From contig NZ_CAMPPY010000004.1 of assembly GCF_946902915.1 (NCBI RefSeq), positions 62,001 through 126,000 of the forward strand: a stretch of 64,000 nt of DNA, read 5' to 3'. Source of the stretch: Streptococcus sp. Marseille-Q5986 (lineage in GTDB: Bacteria > Bacillota > Bacilli > Lactobacillales > Streptococcaceae). Positions 17,006 through 23,116 of this stretch are shown in pieces. Position numbers and translations under genes: made by a program. Each line of letters opens with the position of its first letter. The first letter of the stretch is position 1. The notes beneath the pieces were generated by a model, which saw only the letters and a program-made list of their open reading frames with translations, was not told where the DNA came from and searched no databases.

Positions 17006-17772
17006 TTCAGTCTATCACGAGTCAAGGTTTGGTGCTCTACAATCGCAATTTTCGTGAGGATGACAAGCTCGTCAAGATTTTTACAGAGCAGGCTGGCAAA
17101 CGTATGTTTTTTGTCAAACACGCTGGTCAGTCTAAGCTGGCTCCAGTTATTCAGCCCTTAGTGCTGGCACGATTTCTCTTACGAATCAATGATGATGGGC
17201 TTAGCTACATTGAGGATTATCATGAGGTGATGACTTTTCCCAAGATTAATAGCGATCTCTTTGTCATGGCTTATGCGACCTACGTGGCTGCTCTTGCAGA
17301 TGCTAGTTTGCAGGACAATCAGCAGGATGCTCCCTTGTTTGCTTTTTTGCAAAAGACTTTGGAGTTGATGGAAGAGGGTTTGGATTATCAGGTTTTGACC
17401 AATATTTTTGAAATCCAAATCTTGACTCGATTTGGGATCAGTCCCAATTTTAATGAGTGTATCTTCTGCCATCGGGTCGGTCAGGCTTTTGACTTTTCTT
17501 TTAAATATGGAGCCTGCCTCTGTCCAGATCATTATCATGAAGATGAGAGACGTTGCCATCTCAATCCCAATATCCCCTATCTGCTCAATCAATTTCAAGC
17601 TATTGATTTTGAGACCTTGGAGACCATTTCGCTCAAGCCTGAAATCAAGCAAGAGCTACGCCAATTTATGGATCAACTCTATGAAGAGTACGTAGGGATT
17701 CACCTAAAATCAAAGAAATTTATTGATTCCCTGGCAGACTGGGGTCAATTACTAAAAGAGGAAAACAAATGA
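17002..17772 (+). CDS. recO: DNA repair protein RecO
   Basis: Recombination mediator that helps load RecA on SSB-coated single strands and anneals complementary strands. The 256-residue protein has an N-terminal OB-fold ([23 protein letters not shown], residues 5-27). A central helical domain follows, then a zinc-binding segment with CIFC near 153 and CLCPDH near 171. Length is typical. Overlaps of 4 nt at both ends couple it to the aminotransferase and plsX. The same order occurs in S. pneumoniae. Confidence 0.95.
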   Translation: MIQSITSQGLVLYNRNFREDDKLVKIFTEQAGKRMFFVKHAGQSKLAPVIQPLVLARFLLRINDDGLSYIEDYHEVMTFPKINSDLFVMAYATYVAALADASLQDNQQDAPLFAFLQKTLELMEEGLDYQVLTNIFEIQILTRFGISPNFNECIFCHRVGQAFDFSFKYGACLCPDHYHEDERRCHLNPNIPYLLNQFQAIDFETLETISLKPEIKQELRQFMDQLYEEYVGIHLKSKKFIDSLADWGQLLKEENK

Positions 17773-18761
17773 AAAAAATCGCAGTAGATGCCATGGGGGG
17801 CGATTACGCACCTCAGGCCATCGTTGAGGGTGTCAATCAAGCCCTAGCTGACTTTTCAGATATCGAGGTTCAACTCTACGGAGATGAAGCTAAAATCAAG
17901 CAATATCTGACAGCGACAGAGCGCGTCAGTATTATCCATACGGATGAGAAGATTGATTCAGACGATGAACCTACGAGAGCTATTCGGAAGAAGAAAAATG
18001 CCAGTATGGTATTGGCAGCCAAGGCTGTCAAAGAAGGCGAAGTAGACGCTGTCCTCTCGGCTGGGAATACAGGTGCCTTGTTGGCTGCAGGATTCTTCAT
18101 TGTAGGTCGTATCAAGAATATCGACCGTCCTGGACTCATGTCGACCTTACCGACCATTGATGGCAAGGGCTTTGACATGCTGGACCTCGGTGCCAATGCA
18201 GAAAATACAGCCCAGCACCTCCATCAATACGCTGTCCTCGGTTCCTTCTATGCAAAAAATGTCCGTGGCATTGCGCAACCACGTGTTGGCTTGCTCAACA
18301 ATGGAACAGAGAGTAGTAAGGGTGACCCGCTTCGTAAGGAAACTTACGAATTACTAGCAGCTGATGAAAGTTTGAACGTTATCGGAAACGTGGAAGCGCG
18401 TGATTTGATGAATGGCGTTGCGGATGTTGTTGTGGTAGATGGTTTCACGGGAAACGCTGTGCTCAAATCTATTGAAGGGACAGCCGTGGGTATCATGGGC
18501 TTGCTTAAGACAGCTATCACAGGTGGTGGTCTTCGAGCGAAACTAGGTGCTCTTCTTCTCAAGGATAGCCTTAGAGGTTTGAAAAAACAGCTCAACTACT
18601 CAGATGTTGGTGGAGCAGTCTTGTTTGGTGTCAAGGCACCTGTTGTCAAGACTCATGGCTCAAGCGATGCCAAGGCTGTTTATAGTACAATTCGCCAGAT
18701 TCGTACCATGCTAGAAACAGACGTAGTTGCCCAGACTGCGCGTGAATTTTCAGGAGAATAA
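17769..18761 (+). CDS. plsX: Phosphate acyltransferase PlsX
   Basis: Peripheral membrane enzyme converting acyl-ACP to acyl-phosphate, the first step of phosphatidic acid synthesis in PlsX/PlsY bacteria. The 330-residue protein starts [20 protein letters not shown], the family signature. Further on are [14 protein letters not shown] (about 96-109), [10 protein letters not shown] (about 136-145) and [14 protein letters not shown] (about 221-234). Normal length. It overlaps recO by 4 nt and is followed after 4 nt by an acyl carrier protein, its likely acyl donor partner. Confidence 0.96.
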   Translation: MKKIAVDAMGGDYAPQAIVEGVNQALADFSDIEVQLYGDEAKIKQYLTATERVSIIHTDEKIDSDDEPTRAIRKKKNASMVLAAKAVKEGEVDAVLSAGNTGALLAAGFFIVGRIKNIDRPGLMSTLPTIDGKGFDMLDLGANAENTAQHLHQYAVLGSFYAKNVRGIAQPRVGLLNNGTESSKGDPLRKETYELLAADESLNVIGNVEARDLMNGVADVVVVDGFTGNAVLKSIEGTAVGIMGLLKTAITGGGLRAKLGALLLKDSLRGLKKQLNYSDVGGAVLFGVKAPVVKTHGSSDAKAVYSTIRQIRTMLETDVVAQTAREFSGE

Positions 18762-18765
18762 AAAG

Positions 18766-19002
18766 ATGACAGAAAAAGAAATTTTTGACCGTATTGTAGC
18801 CATTATCCAAGAGCGACAGGGAGAGGACTTTGTCGTAACAGAGGCCTTGAGTTTGAAAGATGACCTAGATGCGGACTCAGTGGACTTGATGGAGTTCGTC
18901 TTGACACTAGAAGATGAATTCGGAATTGAAATCAGTGATGAGGAAATTGACCAACTTCAAAGTGTAGCGGATGTAGTAGCGATTATTAAAGATAAAAAAT
19001 AG
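18766..19002 (+). CDS. acpP: Acyl carrier protein
   Basis: 78-residue acyl carrier protein. The phosphopantetheine serine lies in DADSVDLMEF (Ser about 39), within the usual four-helix acidic fold and followed by EDEFGIEISDEE. The ATG at 18766 is preceded by GGAGAATAAAAAG. In S. pneumoniae a second acyl carrier protein sits in the fatty-acid synthesis cluster. The copy paired with plsX is thought to serve phospholipid synthesis or uptake of external fatty acids, which I infer here from position alone. A strong terminator follows. Confidence 0.93.
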   Translation: MTEKEIFDRIVAIIQERQGEDFVVTEALSLKDDLDADSVDLMEFVLTLEDEFGIEISDEEIDQLQSVADVVAIIKDKK

Positions 19003-19009
19003 CCAAAAG

Positions 19010-19034
19010 CAACATGCAAGTCATGTTGTTTTTT
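19010..19034 (+). terminator. plsX-acpP terminator
   Basis: CAACATG-CAAGT-CATGTTG followed by TTTTTTAT. Confidence 0.9.
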
Positions 19035-19107
19035 ATTTGCAGAAAAAAGAGAAACTTTTAGTAGAAATTGCGATTGAAGAGATGAGAAAGAACAAGGAGG
19101 AACATTT

Positions 19108-19158
19108 ATGTATGTGACTGGTTTTTATCCGTGGTTCATTAAGTGGTTTTTAAAATAA
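19108..19158 (+). CDS. Micropeptide A, 16 residues, Trp/Lys-rich
   Basis: A complete 16-codon frame encoding MYVTGFYPWFIKWFLK, preceded at 7-nt spacing by a perfect AAGGAGG ribosome site (19094-19100). It is hydrophobic, aromatic and weakly basic, with no double-glycine leader and no signal peptide. A second frame 74 nt downstream encodes a clearly related 17-mer, which argues that both are real genes. Position before double-glycine bacteriocin genes and the ComAB exporter suggests a role as a secreted or membrane-active peptide or a signal, but nothing shows how it would leave the cell. I do not recognise the family. Alternatives are a short leaderless toxin or a leader peptide. Confidence 0.6.
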   Translation: MYVTGFYPWFIKWFLK

Positions 19159-19190
19159 AAATGAATGAATTGTTCATTTTCGAAATTTTT

Positions 19191-19198
19191 TTCGAATA
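19191..19198 (+). promoter_or_regulatory. cin-box-like element in the peptide locus
   Basis: TTCGAATA, differing from TACGAATA at the variable second base, directly after a run of seven T, 33 nt before micropeptide B. This is the layout of a ComX-dependent promoter and would put micropeptide B and the bacteriocin genes under late competence control. Confidence 0.6.
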
Positions 19199-19231
19199 GA
19201 TAAGTGAGAAGAAGAGGAAAGGAGATTAGAA

Positions 19232-19285
19232 ATGATTATTTCAGCTATTTATCCAACTTGGCTATTTAAGTGGCTTAGAGGCTAA
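19232..19285 (+). CDS. Micropeptide B, 17 residues, related to micropeptide A
   Basis: Encodes MIISAIYPTWLFKWLRG, preceded at 7-nt spacing by AAAGGAG (19218-19224). Aligned with micropeptide A, it shares M, aliphatic or aromatic residues, a T/S then G/A, YP, W, K, W and a basic end, with one extra residue after the proline. The flanking DNA is not obviously duplicated, so the match is in the peptide. Strong ribosome site, close spacing to the first bacteriocin precursor (42 nt) and a cin-box-like element upstream point to competence-linked expression. Function unknown. Confidence 0.6.
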   Translation: MIISAIYPTWLFKWLRG

Positions 19286-19327
19286 ACATTAAAGATATAA
19301 CAAAATATAAAAATTGAGGAGAAAAAG

Positions 19328-19501
19328 ATGACAAATTTTGACAACATGGAACAGAACTTTGTAGCTCTTACAGAAGAAGAGTTAATGGATGTGGATGGGG
19401 GAATTATCCCTGTAGCAGTGGCAGCTAGTATTATTGCTGGTTCGGCGTTTGCAGGTTTAAGTGCAGGTGTTGCAATTGGACTCAGTCGAAACAAGAGATA
19501 A
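19328..19501 (+). CDS. Double-glycine bacteriocin precursor 1
   Basis: 57-residue class II bacteriocin precursor. The leader ends in ELMDVDGG (about 18-25), the cleavage site for a C39-peptidase exporter such as ComA or BlpA. The mature part is about 32 residues, hydrophobic and small-residue-rich, with GxxxG-type helix-packing motifs (AGLSAGVAIGL) and a basic tail SRNKR, as in two-peptide bacteriocins. Ribosome site GAGGAG lies 9 nt upstream. First of three double-glycine precursors in a row. It may pair with the peptide at 19631 or 19808; which pair acts together cannot be told from sequence. Confidence 0.82.
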   Translation: MTNFDNMEQNFVALTEEELMDVDGGIIPVAVAASIIAGSAFAGLSAGVAIGLSRNKR

Positions 19502-19513
19502 ATGGTGATATAA

Positions 19514-19612
19514 ATGAATTTTTCAGAAGAATTTGCAGCAATTATTATATCAGCTTCAGGAATAGTAGGACTTTTGTCTGGTGTAGCTATTGGATTGGCT
19601 AGTATTATTTAA
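19514..19612 (+). CDS. Leaderless bacteriocin-like peptide, 32 residues
   Basis: A 32-codon frame 12 nt after precursor 1, with a GGTGA ribosome site 5 nt before ATG. The sequence is almost wholly hydrophobic and includes GLLSGVAIGLASII. The stretch SGVAIGL closely matches SAGVAIGL in the mature part of precursor 1, but the double-glycine leader is absent. It could be a leaderless partner peptide, a truncated duplicate, or a small membrane protein giving immunity by mimicry. I favour a duplicated mature core that lost its leader, but this is inference. Confidence 0.5.
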   Translation: MNFSEEFAAIIISASGIVGLLSGVAIGLASII

Positions 19613-19630
19613 AAAGGAGAGAATGAAACA

Positions 19631-19783
19631 ATGGAAAACTTAAATCAATTTGAATTAATGGGTCAAACTGAACTAGAACAAGTACAGGGAGGTGTAGGCT
19701 TGTTAGTTCTTGTTGGAGGATCTTTATTAGCTGCTGGTGGAGCTGGCATTGCAGGATACTGGTTAGCCCGCACATTTGGATAA
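19631..19783 (+). CDS. Double-glycine bacteriocin precursor 2
   Basis: 50-residue precursor. The leader MENLNQFELMGQTELEQVQGG ends in a double glycine at about residue 21. The mature part is about 29 residues, with repeated GxxxG-like spacing (GGSLLAAGGAGIAGYW) and the short basic tail LARTFG. This glycine-rich transmembrane pattern is typical of one half of a class IIb two-peptide bacteriocin. A GGAGAG ribosome site lies upstream. It stands 18 nt after the 32-residue peptide and 24 nt before precursor 3, so the genes are co-transcribed. Confidence 0.82.
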   Translation: MENLNQFELMGQTELEQVQGGVGLLVLVGGSLLAAGGAGIAGYWLARTFG

Positions 19784-19807
19784 TAAATTTATAGGAGGGA
19801 AAGAAAA

Positions 19808-19963
19808 ATGAAAAAATTGGATGAAAAATTTGATATCATGACAGAAGAAGATTTGACTCTTACTGAAGGAGGCTTCATTGTCACTACTTCCACAGCAATA
19901 GCTTGGGGTGTATTAGGAGTAGCTTCTTATATGTATGGGCGTTATCTAGGGAGTAGACATTAA
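19808..19963 (+). CDS. Double-glycine bacteriocin precursor 3
   Basis: 51-residue precursor with leader ending DLTLTEGG (about 15-22). The mature peptide is about 29 residues: FIVTTSTAIAWGVLGVASYM then YGRYLGSRH, a single membrane-spanning stretch with GVLGV and a basic, Tyr-rich end. Ribosome site AGGAGGG is 8-9 nt upstream. Together with precursor 2 it makes a plausible two-peptide set: one glycine-rich, the other with aromatic residues near the membrane interface. Export would be by ComAB next door or BlpAB elsewhere. Confidence 0.8.
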   Translation: MKKLDEKFDIMTEEDLTLTEGGFIVTTSTAIAWGVLGVASYMYGRYLGSRH

Positions 19964-20001
19964 TCTAAAAATTTGGGATAAAGTATGTGAGGAAATTAAT
20001 T

Positions 20002-20214
20002 ATGAATCACAACATTAATCTCAATACATTGTTACCTAAACTAGCCACTATAGTTCCTTTGTTGGCAATAGCTCTTAATCTAGCGCTTCATGCGATTCGT
20101 ACAGGTTCATTAGTATCCTTTGATTGGAAATGGACTGTAGTTGGTTTACTTGCTTCGGGCTATTTTGGTATTTTTTGCAAAGATTTGAAGAAAAATAATC
20201 GAAATTATAAATGA
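20002..20214 (+). CDS. Small membrane protein, probable bacteriocin immunity protein
   Basis: 70-residue protein with two hydrophobic segments, LLPKLATIVPLLAIALNLAL (about 9-28) and WTVVGLLASGYFGIFC (about 43-58), ending in the basic KDLKKNNRNYK. This is the shape of many class II immunity proteins, and it lies directly behind the precursors. ATG 20002 follows GAGG at 9-nt spacing; a GTG at 19987 would add five residues without a ribosome site. Its TGA overlaps the next ATG (TGATG), so the two are coupled. No family assigned; the role rests on context. Confidence 0.65.
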   Translation: MNHNINLNTLLPKLATIVPLLAIALNLALHAIRTGSLVSFDWKWTVVGLLASGYFGIFCKDLKKNNRNYK

Positions 20215-20384
20215 TGAATCTGAATGGAAAGGATTTTGTGCATGTAAATGGCGGAGTTTTTCCGCCTTGTTTTATCCAGAGACCTATCCGATTCTGCTTA
20301 GTTTGTTTTAGGGAGGATACAAGTACAAAACAACAGATAGTAAGATTGGGAATTGATGGAACATCAGATTGGAGTTTGAGATGA
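20214..20384 (+). CDS. Small hypothetical protein coupled to the immunity gene
   Basis: 56-codon frame whose ATG overlaps the stop of the preceding gene and whose TGA overlaps the next ATG (ATGA). It begins MNLNGKDFVHVNGGVFPPC, a faint resemblance to a double-glycine leader, and continues with a Cys-rich and basic part that I cannot place. Against it being a real gene: a hairpin GGCGGA-GTTTT-TCCGCC followed by TTGTTTTA lies inside it (20250-20274) and looks like a terminator for the bacteriocin genes. Both readings are possible; coupling at both ends favours translation. Confidence 0.4.
   Translation: MNLNGKDFVHVNGGVFPPCFIQRPIRFCLVCFREDTSTKQQIVRLGIDGTSDWSLR
20250..20274 (+). terminator. Possible terminator after the immunity gene
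   Basis: GGCGGA-GTTTT-TCCGCC stem followed by TTGTTTTA, 36 nt past the immunity stop but inside the following small frame. Confidence 0.5.
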
Positions 20385-20590
20385 AAGTCGTTCAATTACT
20401 ACAAAAAGCTTGACCAGAGTTTATTGTATTGTCTAGCTCAATGGCTTATCTAATGATTAGGGTTGTGGCTGATATAAACAAAATAAATCTACCTACATGA
20501 TTTGAATGTTTTGACATACCTACGATTGCATTATTTTTGATGACCTTTATCTCACTTTATAGAAGTGAAGAGAATATCATTTCAGAATAG
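20381..20590 (+). pseudogene. Small membrane protein with two in-frame TGA codons
   Basis: Starting at the ATG that overlaps the preceding TGA, one frame runs 69 codons to TAG at 20588 but is broken by TGA at codon 11 (20411-20413) and codon 40 (20498-20500). Reading both as tryptophan gives a plausible immunity-like protein with two hydrophobic segments (PEFIVLSSSMAYLMIRVV and IPTIALFLMTFISLY) and a charged tail. Each lesion is explained by one G-to-A change in TGG. Probably a decayed immunity gene of the bacteriocin locus. Confidence 0.55.
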
Positions 20591-20630
20591 TTTATTTGTG
20601 GGCATTCATTTTTTAACGGTTACTTTAAGC

Positions 20631-20661
20631 AGGCAGAACTTTTGTTCTGCCTATTTTCTTT
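20631..20661 (+). terminator. Terminator just upstream of the group II intron
   Basis: AGGCAGAAC-TTTT-GTTCTGCCT, perfect, then ATTTTCTTT. It ends the peptide operon 2 nt before the intron begins. Confidence 0.88.
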
Positions 20662-21243
20662 GGGTGCGACATGAAGTCGCTTAATTGAACTGTCTGGCAT
20701 GATGACCAGACCAACTATTCCGTTAGTTGAGCCAAATATCAACTGCATGTTCGTCATGTGGTAAGCTGATATGTAAGGTAGCCCTACTTTAAGGTCGAAC
20801 CGTGAGGGGAGACCGATACTGCTAGCAACAAAGCGGTTAGGAAGCTAGGCTTGATAGTATGGCTAACAAATGTGAACCACTGTTAAATGTCGTTAAGTTG
20901 AACAGGCTAAAGTTGCTGATAAGCCTGAACCAAAAGGTGTGCAGTCGGATAACCCTTTCCATGGTGGGGTTACACGGACAGATGACTGCCGGCAGAGAGG
21001 TGGAGCCTAACCTATCATTTTGTTCATTAAGTGGAACATGGTAAGCCTGTATTGTTGCTTCTAGCAAGGCAAATCGTAAGAAATGCTGATAACAGTGCAG
21101 GTATAGGAAAATGGAAAAAGCGAATGCCATCTTGTAATGAGGTGGATAGAGGTTCAAGATTTGCCTCAACTCGAAAGAGTGCAGACTTCCATTCGGTTTC
21201 TAATCACAAGAGAACTTGTAGAATTTTTGAAAGGAGAAAGCAA

Positions 21244-22903
21244 ATGAACAGTAAAATGTGTGCTACTACTAACATAGCCAACAGTTGGGAAAGTATTGAT
21301 TTTGTGAAAGCTGAAATCTATGTTAAAAAACTACAAATGCGTATTGTAAAAGCGTGGAAGTTGGGTAAATTCAACCGAGTGAAATCACTCCAACATTTAC
21401 TAACAACTTCATTCTATGCAAAAGCCTTGGCAGTGAAACGTGTCACTGAAAATCAAGGTAAAAAGACAAGTGGCGTTGATAAAGAGTTATGGCTAACACC
21501 TAACGCTAAATATCAAGCAATCAAGAAATTTAAAGGTCAAGGGCTATCGTCCAAAACCACTAAGACGGGTTTATATTCTTAAGAAAAATGGTAAGAAAAG
21601 ACCTCTTAGTATTCCAACGATGACAGATAGAGCAATGCAGACATTATTTAAGTTCGCCCTAGAACCTATTGCAGAAACAACAGCAGACCCTAATTCTTAT
21701 GGCTTTAGACCTAAAAGAAGCACACAGGATGCGATTGAACAATGTTTCTCAGCTTTGAGTAAGCAAACATCTGCTAAATGGATTTTAGAAGGTGACATTA
21801 AAGGATGTTTTGATAATATCAATCATGAGTGGATAATGAAACACATTCCAATGAACAAAACAATACTTGGAAAATGGTTGAAAAGTGGTTACATCGAAAA
21901 CAGGAAGTTATTTTCAACAGAGTTTGGAAGTCCTCAAGGTTCTCCGATTTCACCAATCATTTCAAATATGGTACTAGATGGTATCGAGAGAAAACTCTCT
22001 ACCACATTTAGAAAGAAAAAGGTTAATGGTAAAGTCTATGCACCAAAAATTAATTTTGTTAGATATGCGGATGACTTTATTGTTACTGGTGTCAGTAAGG
22101 GACTATTGGAGAATGAGGTCAAACCAGTTATTATTCAGTTCTTGAAAGAACGTGGTTTGGAGTTATCTGAAGAAAAAACGTTGATAACCCATATCACGGA
22201 CGGCTTTGATTTTCTGGGTGTAAACATTAGAATGTACGACGGAAAACTACTAACCAAACCCTCCAAAAAGAATTACGAAAGTATTGTTTTGAAAATCAGG
22301 GATATTATCAAAAAGAACCCGTCGATGAAGCAGGAGTTGTTAATCCGTAAGTTAAACCCTATTATTATAGGTTGGGTTAACTACCAAAAGCACAATGTTT
22401 CAAAAGAAGCATTTCAAAGACTTGATTTTGATATTTATCAGTGTTTATGGCAGTGGTGTATCCGAAGACATCCTAAAAAGGGGAGAAAGTGGATAGCCAA
22501 TAAATATTTCCATACTTTTGATAGTCGTAGTTGGATTTTTAGTGTTCCAACTGTCGATACAATGGAAAATGGCGAGCCGTTCTATCTTCGCTTGAAATAT
22601 GCTTCTGATACTGATATTCGCCGACATATTAAAATTAAGGCGGAAGCCAATCCGTTTGATGAACAATGGCAACTGTATTTTGAGGAACGATAAGAAAAGC
22701 AAATGCGACAGGAACTAAAAGGAAGACGTGTGATTAACGGACTTTACTATAAACAAAAAGGGCTTTGTCCAGTTTGCGAATTGAAGATTACCAAAGAAAC
22801 AGATTTCCGAGTTCATCAAACAGTAAAGAACCATAAACCAATAAAGACATTGGTACACCCTACTTGTCATAAAAATGTAAAAGAAAACACGCTGGTTCTC
22901 TAA
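21244..22903 (+). pseudogene. ltrA: Group II intron reverse transcriptase/maturase, broken
   Basis: Intron-encoded protein with reverse transcriptase, maturase (X) and HNH endonuclease domains. ATG 21244 follows AAAGGAGAAAGCAA. RT motifs: SYGFRPKRSTQDAI, EGDIKGCFDNINH, GSPQGSPISPIISN and FVRYADDFIV with the catalytic YADD. The X domain is around GWVNYQKHNV, and the HNH zinc cysteines are in CPVC and the final HPTCHKN. Two lesions interrupt it: one extra G at GGG (21541-21543), after which GYRPKP would continue in frame, and TAA at 22691-22693 before the HNH domain. The intron cannot supply its own active protein as read. Confidence 0.9.
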
Positions 22904-22922
22904 CGAGGACTTATAGAAGCTT

Positions 22923-22956
22923 GAGCCGTGTGAGGGGAAACTCTCATACACGGTTC
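22923..22956 (+). other. Group II intron domain V
   Basis: Thirty-four-nt hairpin with GAGCCGTGTGAG pairing to CTCATACACGGTTC across GGGAAACT, including the catalytic AGC triad and the two-nucleotide bulge on the 3' side. Confidence 0.9.
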
Positions 22957-23004
22957 TTAGAGGGGAAAGAGGTCGTGAGACCTCTGACCTACTCGACCAA
23001 AAGT

Positions 23005-23034
23005 GTTGTTCAGGTGTGGATATTGTTTTTTCAG
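23005..23034 (+). promoter_or_regulatory. ComE-type binding site upstream of comAB
   Basis: Two 9-bp imperfect direct repeats, GTTGTTCAG (23005-23013) and TTTTTTCAG (23026-23034), separated by exactly 12 bp, the spacing of ComE sites in pneumococcal early competence promoters. A TAAAAT -10 lies at 23066-23071. The intron ends only 7 nt upstream of the first repeat. Confidence 0.75.
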
Positions 23035-23116
23035 AAATAATTCTCTTATTTTTTCCTTATTTGGTTAAAATAATCTTACAAATTTTTAAAGAGATTGTTA
23101 GAAAAAGGAGAAGGAT

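Larger units (their letters stand above)
20664..22997 (+). mobile_element. Group II intron
   Basis: The 5' end reads GTGCG, the group II consensus GUGYG. The 3' end has a 34-nt domain V (22923-22956) with the catalytic AGC in GAGCCGTG and its complement CACGGTTC. Domain VI follows as an AGGTC-GTGA-GACCT hairpin, and the proposed 3' splice site is after CTACTCGAC at 22997. Total about 2.33 kb, with domains I-III in the 580 nt before the reverse transcriptase and that gene in domain IV. The maturase still has an HNH-type C-terminus, so it is not a class C intron despite lying just after a terminator. It sits between the bacteriocin operon and the comAB control region, in the sense orientation. 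Confidence 0.9.

Noticed and set aside
20411-20500. UGA read as tryptophan or selenocysteine in the small membrane gene
   Set aside because: Streptococci use UGA as stop, no SECIS-like context is evident, and other genes in the window use TGA to terminate.
20664-22997. Class C group II intron, because it follows a terminator
   Set aside because: Class C proteins lack an HNH domain, and this protein has CPVC and HPTCHKN at its end. The terminator is probably coincidental or reflects a local target.
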